A stretch of DNA of 64,000 bases, from contig CP069419.1 of the NCBI GenBank assembly GCA_017569285.1, forward strand, positions 3,162,001 through 3,226,000, given 5' to 3'. Made by a program: the position numbers and the translations under genes. Shown one piece after another: positions 46,842 through 55,248 of this stretch (positions are counted from its first letter, which is position 1; each line of letters opens with the position of its first letter). The notes beneath the pieces are model-generated. The model worked only from the letters and a program-made list of their open reading frames with translations, did not search any database and was not told the DNA's origin. This stretch comes from Clostridiales bacterium. Lineage in GTDB: Bacteria; Bacillota; Clostridia; Christensenellales; Aristaeellaceae.

Positions 46842-47616
46842 AAAAGTCCGGGAAGGCGTGGCTTTCCTGCTTGGAATCGCACTGATCCTGATCCTGATTG
46901 AAGCGGGAAGTGCTCTGAAGGGCGACCGGCTGGTTTTCCCCACTGCAGGGGGAATCAGCCGGGCTTTCATACGCCTGATTTCAAGCGGCACTACATGGAA
47001 CAGGATCGGAACCACCCTTCTGCACATCATCGAGGCGCTGGTGATTTCTGTGCTGATCGGCACAGGACTCGGGATTGCGGAAGGACTGGCTCCGTTTCTG
47101 CATGCGATACTGCGCCCGCTGATGGCTTTGCTGAGATCCCTGCCGATGATCCTGCTGGTAATCATCATCATGGTGATTGCACCCTACTCCATGGTGCCGG
47201 TACTTACAGCCGGGATGGTGCTGATTCCGATGATCAGCGAGGCAGGATACGAAGGCGTCGTCCGGATGGATCCGGAACTGATTGATGTTTACCGGATGAA
47301 CAGCGGCCTGAACCTGACAATCATAGTCCGGGTCTACCTGCCGATGATAAGCGGATATATGAAACAGGCGTTTATCAACGCAGCCGGAATGGGACTGAAG
47401 GTGATTGTGACATCCGAGTACCTGGTGCAGACCCGGGATTCCCTCGGCAAGACAATCTATACCGCAAGCTACTTCAATGAATACCCTGAAATTTATGCGT
47501 ACGCGCTGATTATGATCGGTCTCGTGCTTCTGCTGACCGGTCTGCCGAAGCTTATCATCCGTGCGGCGGAAAGAAGCAGGAAACCGGTTACCAGCGCGCA
47601 ATCTCCTGCTCAATGA
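46828..47616 (+). CDS. ABC transporter permease (NitT/TauT-type)
   Basis: The 262-residue protein has about six transmembrane segments and a BPD_transp_1 domain with the EAA-like loop ISEAGYEGVVRMDPELIDVYR. It forms the membrane channel for the preceding binding protein. No ATP-binding gene follows; the next gene is a convergent glycosyltransferase whose 3' end overlaps this gene by 29 bases. The importer would need an ATPase from elsewhere. Length and ending look normal, so the overlap does not truncate it. Confidence 0.9.
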   Translation: MQKSKKVREGVAFLLGIALILILIEAGSALKGDRLVFPTAGGISRAFIRLISSGTTWNRIGTTLLHIIEALVISVLIGTGLGIAEGLAPFLHAILRPLMALLRSLPMILLVIIIMVIAPYSMVPVLTAGMVLIPMISEAGYEGVVRMDPELIDVYRMNSGLNLTIIVRVYLPMISGYMKQAFINAAGMGLKVIVTSEYLVQTRDSLGKTIYTASYFNEYPEIYAYALIMIGLVLLLTGLPKLIIRAAERSRKPVTSAQSPAQ

Positions 47617-48832
47617 GGTCTGCAGCTGCAAGGACACCATGCTCCCGGCCCAGCGATTCGCTGATGTGCCGGGCATTTTCATAATATGAGGAGTTGCTTT
47701 TCAGATCCAGCAGGGCTTTCGTCAGGCGGTGTACTGTCAGGGAAGCGCGCGGAACAGGCTTCGGGCCGCAGCCGACCCTGTAAACCCGGGTGCCCCAGAA
47801 TGTCTGGTCTCCGGCAAACGGGATGACAAGGGCAGGCTTTCCATAGCGAAGTCCCGCGGCAGTTGTTCCGGCCCCTCCATGATGAACGACAGCGCTGACG
47901 CGCGGAAAAAGCCAGTCATGAGGAACATCATCCACAAAGATTACGGAACGGCCGGATTTTAATTTCCGGCCATGCCAGCCGGCAGAAATAACCGCACGGA
48001 TTCCGGCGGCGTGAACAGCACGCAGGACCATGGAAAGCAACCGGTTCATATCACCGGAATTCATGGAACCAAATCCAATATATACGGGCTTCTCGCCGGC
48101 AGACAGGAATCCTGTCAGTTCCCGGGGAGGATCATATACGACCGGCGATTCATCAAAGCAGAAGCCGCTCATATGGACATGTTCTCCCCAGTCCTCCGGA
48201 CGCGGGAAAAGGCACGGACTGATGGGATATATCACCGGTACCACATGGGAACCGATCCGGTAATCGGGACGGATGGCAGGCCGTCGGTCTGTAAGGCCGC
48301 TGCTGCGGCGCCATTGACCGAGAACATGCTTTTCGATCGTGCCGATCAGATAATATCCGGCCTTGTATGTGGATTTGTTGAGAAATGATCCAAGCCGCTG
48401 ATTCCGAACCGCAGAAATCGGAACATCCCCGGTGGGATCCATCGGGAACAGATTGACCTGAATACAGGGAATACCGTATTTCTCCGCAATGGAGTAATAT
48501 ACGGAGCCAAAAAAATTGCAGACCATGGCATCCGCCCCGCGGCAGCTGTCGAGCATATCCTGCAGCATTTCAGGGGCGGTATCCTTTACACCTTTCCAGA
48601 GACGGGGAAGATAGGTTACCCCGCTTGTGTCCGGCTCCATGATGGATTCCATCATTTTCTCCACGCTGCCGCTCAGAGCATGGAAATTCAGCCCGGCTGC
48701 CGTGACGGTTTCCGCGAAACGGGAAAAAGCGGTGATTGTTACGGCGTGTCCGCGGGATTTCAGTGCACGGCCGATCAGGATAAACGGGCGGACATCCCCG
48801 GTGGAACCGACCGAAAGAAGGGTGATTTTCAT
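47588..48832 (-). CDS. UDP-glycosyltransferase-like enzyme (GT1 type)
   Basis: The 414-residue protein has the GT1 plan: N-terminal acceptor domain (LLSVGSTGDVRPFILIGRAL) and C-terminal donor domain with YIGFGSMNSGD and the conserved HHGGAGTT (317-324). Related enzymes attach glucose to sterols, antibiotics or lipids. The presence of GSTGDVRPFI and GFGSM is typical of the sterol/macrolide glucosyltransferase branch. Start at 48832 follows a GAGGTGGG site. Its 3' end overlaps the permease gene. The acceptor is unknown. Confidence 0.9.
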   Translation of the reverse strand: MKITLLSVGSTGDVRPFILIGRALKSRGHAVTITAFSRFAETVTAAGLNFHALSGSVEKMMESIMEPDTSGVTYLPRLWKGVKDTAPEMLQDMLDSCRGADAMVCNFFGSVYYSIAEKYGIPCIQVNLFPMDPTGDVPISAVRNQRLGSFLNKSTYKAGYYLIGTIEKHVLGQWRRSSGLTDRRPAIRPDYRIGSHVVPVIYPISPCLFPRPEDWGEHVHMSGFCFDESPVVYDPPRELTGFLSAGEKPVYIGFGSMNSGDMNRLLSMVLRAVHAAGIRAVISAGWHGRKLKSGRSVIFVDDVPHDWLFPRVSAVVHHGGAGTTAAGLRYGKPALVIPFAGDQTFWGTRVYRVGCGPKPVPRASLTVHRLTKALLDLKSNSSYYENARHISESLGREHGVLAAADLIEQEIARW

Positions 48833-48898
48833 GAAAAACCCACCTCGGAAACATAATTGAACGTACATAACACCGTGTCTATAACAGCATCAAAAAGT

Positions 48899-48927
48899 AT
48901 TATATCACAGGCACGCGCAGATGTCAG
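48899..48927 (-). promoter_or_regulatory. Promoter of the glycosyltransferase gene
   Basis: On the minus strand CTGACA (48922-48927), 17-base spacer and TATAAT (48899-48904); gives a 5' leader of about 58 bases. Confidence 0.75.
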
Positions 48928-48996
48928 CCAAGCCGTAAAAACCGTTCAAAATGGCCGAAAAACCGCATAAAACAGGCATCTCAGGGGAAAAAACGT

Positions 48997-49025
48997 TTGC
49001 ATTAACCGCGTCTACGCTGTATAAT
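48997..49025 (+). promoter_or_regulatory. Promoter of the receiver-like/SPFH genes
   Basis: TTGCAT (48997-49002), 17-base spacer and a perfect TATAAT (49020-49025), 44 bases before the ATG. It is divergent from the glycosyltransferase promoter, about 70 bases away. Confidence 0.8.
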
Positions 49026-49068
49026 ATGCTCTGCGAAAAGATGCAATTTTCGCTGATGGGGGTAGTGA

Positions 49069-49890
49069 ATGTATAAATTACTGCTGATTTCAGATCAGGA
49101 GGACGTACTGCGCGCCTTTGAAGAGGTGGGAAACTGGGAAAGAACCGGTTTCAAACAACCGCACATCCGCCATGATTTTGAAGGAGCGAAAGACAGCCTC
49201 GCAAAGCACCATGCGGACGGTATCGCAATTGCAGTCGATCCGGAAGAAGAGGAGCGGATCCTGGCTTACCTGCAGGAGTATTTTCCGACAGTCAGCATTT
49301 TTCAGGCAGGGCGGACACGGGAAGAGGTACTGATGTATCTCAATGAACTGAATACCCTCCTGAACCGGCTGCATGCAGACTTCTCAAATGACCGGTTCCT
49401 GGAAACCGATATGCTTGCGGAATGCCGTCATGAGTTTTTCCGGAAAGTCATGACCGGAAAAGTGAAAAACTATGCAGATCTGACACGCAATATGCGGCTG
49501 CTTCGCAGCCGGATGGATGCGGATCAGCCATGCCTGCTGATGGAACTGACCCGGAATGATTCCGGGGATGACGAAGATATTGAAGGCCAGTGGGAATACA
49601 GCAAGGAACGCCTGGAAATGACCCTGAGAAAGATGCTTGGCGGAGATATCCGGGGGTTCCATGTCCTGCCGACGGTACATCCGAACGGGGAAATCATGGT
49701 TCTGTGCTGTCCGCTGCACGGCGCCAGCGTTCTGACCGGAGAAAGCATGAGTACACTCCTGATCAACCATGTGGAGGAAGGAATTGACCACCTGAAGGAG
49801 TACTTCGGGCTGGATCTCACCCTCCAGAAAACACGGATCCTGCCTGCACTGAGTGCCCTGTGCACGGATGCGGGTGAAAATAAGCAATAA
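49069..49890 (+). CDS. Receiver-like protein of unknown function
   Basis: The 273-residue protein has an N-terminal alpha/beta domain (about 1-110) that looks like a response-regulator receiver: KLLLISDQEDVLRAF and GIAIAVDPEEE, with Asp57 in the place of the usual phosphoacceptor but without the typical motif around it. The C-terminal half has a helix-rich region and a beta strand pair (MVLCCPLHGASVLTG) and no DNA-binding helix-turn-helix of AraC type. It is followed by the SPFH gene after 24 bases, in one unit from the promoter at 48997. Confidence 0.7.
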   Translation: MYKLLLISDQEDVLRAFEEVGNWERTGFKQPHIRHDFEGAKDSLAKHHADGIAIAVDPEEEERILAYLQEYFPTVSIFQAGRTREEVLMYLNELNTLLNRLHADFSNDRFLETDMLAECRHEFFRKVMTGKVKNYADLTRNMRLLRSRMDADQPCLLMELTRNDSGDDEDIEGQWEYSKERLEMTLRKMLGGDIRGFHVLPTVHPNGEIMVLCCPLHGASVLTGESMSTLLINHVEEGIDHLKEYFGLDLTLQKTRILPALSALCTDAGENKQ

Positions 49891-49914
49891 TCAAACCACA
49901 AGGGAGGAAACAAG

Positions 49915-50970
49915 ATGGGCATTCTGGACAAAATCAAAGGACAACTGATTGACGTTATCGAGTGGTCTGACAGTTCTGCCAACACCATGGTCCACAAGTA
50001 TGACATGAACGGCAAGGAAATCATGAACGGTGCTCAGCTGACCGTGCGTGAAAGCCAGGTCGCCATCTTTGTGAGCGAAGGACAGCTGGCCGACATTTTC
50101 GAGCCCGGCCGTTATGAGCTGACCACGAGCAACCTGCCGATCCTGACTGCGCTTAAGAGCTGGAAATATGGATTCAACAGCCCTTTCAAATCCGATGTTT
50201 ACTTCGTGAATACGAAGCAGTTCCTGGATAAAAAATGGGGAACCAGCAATCCTGTCATGATGCGGGATGCCGAGTTCGGAATGATCCGGCTGCGGGCTTT
50301 CGGCATCTACAGCTTCAAAGTCAATGATGCCGAGAAATTCCTGAAGGAAGTTTTCGGTACGAGTGCACTCTTCACCGTGGACGGTGTGGAAGGCCAGATC
50401 AAGCGGACGCTGGTCAGCGGCCTGAGCGATGCGATTGCTGAGAGCAAGATTCCCGCACTGGATCTTGCGGCGAATTATGAAGAGCTTTCCGATTATGCGC
50501 TCAAAGCCATCAATCCCAAACTGGCGGAACTCGGCCTGACCCTTTGCAGCTTCGTGATTGAAAACATCAGCCTTCCCGAAGATGTCGAAAAGGCGATGGA
50601 CAAGCGGACCAGCATGGGTGTGCTGGGCAATATGGACCAGTATGCAAAATACCAGGCTGCTGAAGCCATGCGGGAAGCCGCCAACAACGAAAACGGCGGC
50701 GGAATGGCCGGCATGGGTGTCGGAATGGGTGCCGGCGCTGCGATGGGCCAGATGTTTGCACAGAGCCTGAATCCTTCTGCGGCTCCTGCGGCTCCCGCTG
50801 CACCGGCAGCCGGAACTGTGTGCGGGTCCTGCGGTGCTGCTGTTCCCGCTGGCGCGAAGTTCTGCCCGGAATGCGGTGCAAAGCAGAACGCAGGTGCTTT
50901 CTGCGTGAGCTGCGGAGCGGCGATTGCAGCCGGCGCGAAATTCTGCCCGGAGTGCGGTGCAAAGCAATAA
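49915..50970 (+). CDS. SPFH-domain protein with C-terminal double zinc ribbon (YdjI-like)
   Basis: The 351-residue protein has an SPFH-type domain (about 25-240, with a band-7-like beta-core EFGMIRLRAFGIYSFK), a helix and an Ala/Gly/Met-rich linker, and two zinc ribbons at the end: C303, C306, C317, C320 and C330, C333, C344, C347, nearly identical in sequence and partly in DNA. B. subtilis YdjI is of this kind and is recruited to the membrane by PspA-like proteins. Codon use is biased as in highly expressed genes. RBS AAGGGAGG. Confidence 0.87.
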   Translation: MGILDKIKGQLIDVIEWSDSSANTMVHKYDMNGKEIMNGAQLTVRESQVAIFVSEGQLADIFEPGRYELTTSNLPILTALKSWKYGFNSPFKSDVYFVNTKQFLDKKWGTSNPVMMRDAEFGMIRLRAFGIYSFKVNDAEKFLKEVFGTSALFTVDGVEGQIKRTLVSGLSDAIAESKIPALDLAANYEELSDYALKAINPKLAELGLTLCSFVIENISLPEDVEKAMDKRTSMGVLGNMDQYAKYQAAEAMREAANNENGGGMAGMGVGMGAGAAMGQMFAQSLNPSAAPAAPAAPAAGTVCGSCGAAVPAGAKFCPECGAKQNAGAFCVSCGAAIAAGAKFCPECGAKQ

Positions 50971-50987
50971 ATCAAACCTGAAAAAAC

Positions 50988-51017
50988 GGGACTGCCGGAT
51001 GGCAGTCCCATTTTTTT
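50988..51017. terminator. Bidirectional terminator
   Basis: A 9-bp stem GGGACTGCC/GGCAGTCCC (50988-50996 with 51001-51009) has a GGAT loop and T runs on both strands, serving the SPFH gene and the convergent LRR gene. Confidence 0.92.
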
Positions 51018-51051
51018 CAACAGCCGCAAGCTGAAACAGTTCAGGAAAAAA

Positions 51052-52491
51052 TCACACCTCTGAAAACAGCATATCATGTTCCATGGCATATTGCTTTGCC
51101 GGAGAATCAGGCCAGACGAAGAGCATGAGATGGCGGCATTCGTCAAAAGCATCGTCTGCAATCACGGAAACGGACTCAGGAAGCTGCAGTGTGAGCAGAT
51201 TGCTGCAGTTGACAAATGCTTCGGAACCGATCTCCACCAGGCCTTCCGGAATGGTGACCTGGTTGAGGCTCCGGCAGCGGGAAAAGACACGCGGGGCGAT
51301 CACCTTCAGGCGGCTTCCGAGTGAAATCGCCTGCAGCATATCACAGGAGCCAAAGGCATGGGCTCCGAGTGTTTCAAGAGAATCGGGAAGAACAGCATTG
51401 TCCAGCGACCGGCAGCCCTCAAAGGCAGAATCCCCGATATCAAGCAGTCCTTCCGGGAAATTGATGGTGGTGAGGTTCCCGCAGCCGCTGAACGCACAGG
51501 ATGAAATAACACGAAGGGAGGCGGGAAGACGAACCGTTACCAGCGTGGAGCATGCATAAAAGACAGAATATTCCAGTGTAGTCAGACTATCGGGCAGTGT
51601 GATTTCGATCAGTGAAGTACAGCCATGGAATGCATAGCTTCCCAGACGAGTAAGCGATGCGGGAAGACGGACAGAACGAAGTCCGCGGCATCCGTAGAAG
51701 GCTTTTTCCTCAATCACGGTGACACTGTCGGGAATAATGATTTCCGTAAGATGCACACGGTTGGCAAAGGCTTCTTCTGAAATAATGCTGACACCCTCCG
51801 GAATCTGATAGGAATAGGCACCGGATGTAAACGGATGAAAGATCAGCCGCTGTTCTTTCCGGTTGATCAGGACGCCGTTTTCAACTCGAAAAACCGGATG
51901 CTTCTCTGAAACAATCAATTCAGCAAGAGCGGTACAGCCCGAGAAGACATTGACGCCCAACGAAGTCAGCTTATCCGGAAGATTGACCGACTGAAGAGCA
52001 TCACATGAACTGAATGCGTTATCCCCCAGGGAAGTGATACCATCCGGCAGCCTGACGGATGCCAGGGAATGACATTCCGAGAAGGCTTCCGGACCGATTG
52101 AACGGAGTCCGTCTGGAAAAACAACGGAAACCAGGGAAGAGCATGACTGAAAAGTTGAATAGTTGATTTTCCGGACGAGCGGGGGAATCGTGACTGACCG
52201 AAGTGCGGAACATCCGATAAAACACCACTCACCGATTGTTTTGACGGAATCGGGGATGTCCACAGAAACAAGAGATTCACACCATGAAAACGCGGCTTCT
52301 CCCAGAACTGTCACTGAATCCGGAATGACAACGGAACGTACAGTACCATGCCAGGAAAACGCGTTGTCTGCGATTGCGGTGACCGGATGTCCTTCATGAG
52401 CGGAAGGGATTATCACATCAGGGCCGGTGCCTGTAAACTCATCCAGCTGTGCGGAACCGTCCCGCCGAATGCTGAAGATGAAATCAGACAT
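51052..52491 (-). CDS. Leucine-rich repeat protein, BspA type (cytoplasmic)
   Basis: The 479-residue protein consists mainly of LRR_5 repeats of about 23 residues (for example LTSLGDNAFSSCDALQSVNLP and LTRLGSYAFHGCTSLIEITLP), about 17-18 units over residues 45-460. There is no signal peptide or membrane segment, unlike most BspA family proteins, so it is likely intracellular unless exported another way. The N-terminal 30 residues have a charged beta hairpin. The ATG at 52491 has AAAGGAG 10 bases upstream. It is the last gene of the hprK operon. Confidence 0.85.
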   Translation of the reverse strand: MSDFIFSIRRDGSAQLDEFTGTGPDVIIPSAHEGHPVTAIADNAFSWHGTVRSVVIPDSVTVLGEAAFSWCESLVSVDIPDSVKTIGEWCFIGCSALRSVTIPPLVRKINYSTFQSCSSLVSVVFPDGLRSIGPEAFSECHSLASVRLPDGITSLGDNAFSSCDALQSVNLPDKLTSLGVNVFSGCTALAELIVSEKHPVFRVENGVLINRKEQRLIFHPFTSGAYSYQIPEGVSIISEEAFANRVHLTEIIIPDSVTVIEEKAFYGCRGLRSVRLPASLTRLGSYAFHGCTSLIEITLPDSLTTLEYSVFYACSTLVTVRLPASLRVISSCAFSGCGNLTTINFPEGLLDIGDSAFEGCRSLDNAVLPDSLETLGAHAFGSCDMLQAISLGSRLKVIAPRVFSRCRSLNQVTIPEGLVEIGSEAFVNCSNLLTLQLPESVSVIADDAFDECRHLMLFVWPDSPAKQYAMEHDMLFSEV

Positions 52492-52557
52492 CAAGTCCAC
52501 ACTCCTTTCTGTGGAACAGTGGGGATGGAAAGAAGGGAAGAAGCCGGTATCTATCCG

Positions 52558-53499
52558 TCAGGAAAGCATTGCCGCGCCGATCACACCGGCACGGGAGCCG
52601 AGAACAGCCAGTTTGATCTCGGGCATGGGCTGATCATTGAAAATGATGTATTTCGGATATTCTTTCCGGAGCGGGTCCATCAGGAAATCACCGGCCTTGC
52701 TGACACCGCCGCCGATCACCACGACTTCCGGATCCAGCAGATTGACGACGCTGGCAACCGCCTGGGCAAGGCAGGAAATGTATTCGCCGTATACGCGCAT
52801 CGCAACCGGATCCCCCTCGCGGGCCGCATCAATCACCGTACGGGCTTCAATTCCGGACGGGTCTCCGCCAACAGACGACAGGATGAGAGAATCCGGATTG
52901 TCCCGGACTGCTTCCCGTCCCATCCGGATCAGCGCAGTGGCTGAACAGTAACGCTCGAGGCATCCGCGGTTTCCACAGGTGCAGGGGACTCCATCCAGAT
53001 CCAGAATTACATGGCCCAGTTCTCCGCCGATTCCGTGAAAACCGTTCCATATCCTTCCGTTGATGATGATTCCGCTTCCGATTCCCGTACCGATGGTAAT
53101 GAACACACTGGAGGAAGTACCGGCACTGACACCGGCTACACTTTCTGCCAGGGCGGCGACATTGGCGTCGTTATCAATGAAGACCGGCACATCCAGGTAT
53201 TTCCGGAAAACTTCACGGAAAGGCATATGGAACCAGCCCATATTGGTACATTTGATCACTTCGCCGTCTGCATTGGCAATTCCGGGGATACCGACACCGA
53301 CGCTGGCGATATCTTCTTTCCGACGGAAACCGGCGGCCGCAGCAGTTTCGATAACGCAGCGGGCAATTGCTTCAACCTGTTCTTCAAACGGGATATCAGT
53401 GCGGGTCGGAATCGTACCTTCGCCGATAAGCTGCAGATTTTCATCCACGAGGCCGACCTTGATACCGGTTCCGCCAATGTCAATTCCTACACGAATCAT
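52558..53499 (-). CDS. ROK family sugar kinase (glucokinase-like)
   Basis: The 313-residue protein has the phosphate-binding DIGGTGIK (7-14), catalytic Asp110 in NDANVAAL, the ROK zinc motif (H162, C172, C174, C179 in CGNRGC) and ADP-binding GTGIGSG. ROK kinases phosphorylate glucose, N-acetylmannosamine or related hexoses. Position after hprK suggests a role in sugar metabolism and catabolite control. Spacing: 23 bases after hprK, 66 before the LRR gene. Confidence 0.92.
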   Translation of the reverse strand: MIRVGIDIGGTGIKVGLVDENLQLIGEGTIPTRTDIPFEEQVEAIARCVIETAAAAGFRRKEDIASVGVGIPGIANADGEVIKCTNMGWFHMPFREVFRKYLDVPVFIDNDANVAALAESVAGVSAGTSSSVFITIGTGIGSGIIINGRIWNGFHGIGGELGHVILDLDGVPCTCGNRGCLERYCSATALIRMGREAVRDNPDSLILSSVGGDPSGIEARTVIDAAREGDPVAMRVYGEYISCLAQAVASVVNLLDPEVVVIGGGVSKAGDFLMDPLRKEYPKYIIFNDQPMPEIKLAVLGSRAGVIGAAMLS

Positions 53500-53522
53500 A
53501 TGAATCCCTCCGTAAAATATTG

Positions 53523-54428
53523 TCAGGCTTCGGGAAAAGCCATGCTGGTGAGCTCCTGGATCGCGCTGTGTCCTGAGCGTTTCAGACTCAGGTTTCGCGC
53601 AGCGGCTTCAACAATGATGGCCAGATTACGGCCGGGTTTGATCGGGATTGTCTGGCATGGAACCGGTACACCGAGGATATCAACCGTTTCTTCCTCCAGA
53701 CCAATCCGGTCATATTCCTTTTTGTCATCCCAAACCTCAAGCTCAAGGATCAGGTCGATGGTTTTGCTGACAGCGACCGCACCGATGCCGAACATCGCCC
53801 GGATATCGATTACGCCGATACCGCGGATTTCCATCAGGTGGCGTACTTTTTCCGGACATGAACCAATCAGACGGTCATCTGAAATACGGCAAATATCCAC
53901 AACATCATCCGCAACAAGCATATGACCGCGCTTGACAAGCTCCAGGGCAGCTTCACTCTTGCCGACCCCGCTTTTCCCGGAAAGCATGACACCGACTCCA
54001 TACACATCCAGCAGTACACCATGACGTGTAATATGCGGAGCCAGGCACCGGTTGAGGTAGTGAATGGCGGAAACCGTAAATTTCGTAGTGACCTGTTTTG
54101 TGGCAAAGAGGAAAACCTGCTTCCGCTCAGCAGCTTCCAGCAGCTCCGGCGGGGGAGTCATTCCACGGCAGATGATCACACAGGGAATCCGGTAGGAGAA
54201 AAAACGGTCGAGCAGTTCACGGCGTTCCTCCGGAGTCCGTTTATCCAGGTAGGCCATTTCCACCTTGCCGATAACCTGGGGACGTTCAAATGCAAAGAAT
54301 TCATAAAAGCCGCAGAACTGCATGCCGGGGCGGTTCAGCTCCGGCGAAAGGATATCCCAGGTATCATATAATGAGGACACAAGGCACTCGAGGCCAAGCG
54401 CCTGCTGGAAATCACGGGCCTTAATCAC
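53523..54428 (-). CDS. hprK: HPr kinase/phosphorylase
   Basis: The 301-residue protein has a Walker A GKSGVGKS (151-158), His136 in the conserved HGVLLDVYG region and the family signature IRGIGVIDIR (201-210). HprK phosphorylates and dephosphorylates Ser46 of HPr and is the sensor of catabolite repression in Gram-positive bacteria. No HPr or CcpA gene is in the window. Its start overlaps the upstream HAD gene by 4 bases, so both are coupled. Confidence 0.96.
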   Translation of the reverse strand: MIKARDFQQALGLECLVSSLYDTWDILSPELNRPGMQFCGFYEFFAFERPQVIGKVEMAYLDKRTPEERRELLDRFFSYRIPCVIICRGMTPPPELLEAAERKQVFLFATKQVTTKFTVSAIHYLNRCLAPHITRHGVLLDVYGVGVMLSGKSGVGKSEAALELVKRGHMLVADDVVDICRISDDRLIGSCPEKVRHLMEIRGIGVIDIRAMFGIGAVAVSKTIDLILELEVWDDKKEYDRIGLEEETVDILGVPVPCQTIPIKPGRNLAIIVEAAARNLSLKRSGHSAIQELTSMAFPEA

Positions 54429-55231
54429 GGTATTACCTCCCCGGAAAGAAAGTGTTCCGAAAGATAACGGGCGACTCCATCGTCATTGTTGCTGCCGCAG
54501 ATTTCATCACAGAGGGGCTGTACATCCTTCCGGGCATTTGCGACCGCAACGGAACGGCCCGCGGCTTCAAACATTGCGACATCATTGAGACTGTCACCGA
54601 AGGCAATGATATCCTTAACGGATATGCCCAGATAATCGGCAGCGAACCCGAGGGCGATTCCCTTGGTCGCACGCACCGGGTTGAATTCCAGAAACCATGG
54701 TTTGGAGCAGGTGATGGAGACCCGGCCTTCAAAACGCCTGCGGGCTTCGGCAAGCATAGCGGAAACCTGAGCAGGTTCCGCCATCATCAGGATTTTATTG
54801 CGCGGCTCCCGAATAAATTTCCGCAGGTCACCGACGTAGATCCCGGACAGGCTGGAAGTCCGCGCATACCGTTCGGAGTATTCGGAATACTGATTGAAGT
54901 AAAAGTGGGCGCCGTCATATGCCTGTGTGTATGCGTTGTATTCCGCACCAAAGTCCACGATTTCATGCGCCGTTTCCATGCTGAAGTTTTCAGCGTGAAG
55001 AAGCTCATGGGTTCTTCCGTCGTATATTTCCGCGCCGTTGCAGGCAATATACAGGGAAACACACCCGATCTTTTCCACGTGGGGCTTCATACTCAGCCTG
55101 GTCCGCCCGCTGTCCGCGATGAAAAAGAAACCACGGTCCGCAAGGCGGTGAAAAACATCCAGCGTGTAGGGGGAAATGGACAGATCATCCCGCAGCAGGG
55201 TATCATCCAGGTCAAAAGCAGCTGCCTTCAA
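54425..55231 (-). CDS. HAD superfamily hydrolase, Cof type
   Basis: The 268-residue protein has HAD motif I (AFDLDDTLL, Asp7 and Asp9) at the N-terminus, IADSGR in motif II, and GDSLNDVAMFEAAG in motif IV. Cof-type enzymes are sugar-phosphate or nucleotide phosphatases. It lies 17 bases after the FGGY kinase and 4-base overlapping with hprK, which suggests sugar-phosphate detoxification or regulation of sugar-phosphate levels. Different in sequence from the HAD protein at 12457. Confidence 0.9.
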   Translation of the reverse strand: MKAAAFDLDDTLLRDDLSISPYTLDVFHRLADRGFFFIADSGRTRLSMKPHVEKIGCVSLYIACNGAEIYDGRTHELLHAENFSMETAHEIVDFGAEYNAYTQAYDGAHFYFNQYSEYSERYARTSSLSGIYVGDLRKFIREPRNKILMMAEPAQVSAMLAEARRRFEGRVSITCSKPWFLEFNPVRATKGIALGFAADYLGISVKDIIAFGDSLNDVAMFEAAGRSVAVANARKDVQPLCDEICGSNNDDGVARYLSEHFLSGEVIP

Positions 55232-55248
55232 AATACCACCTGCCGAAA

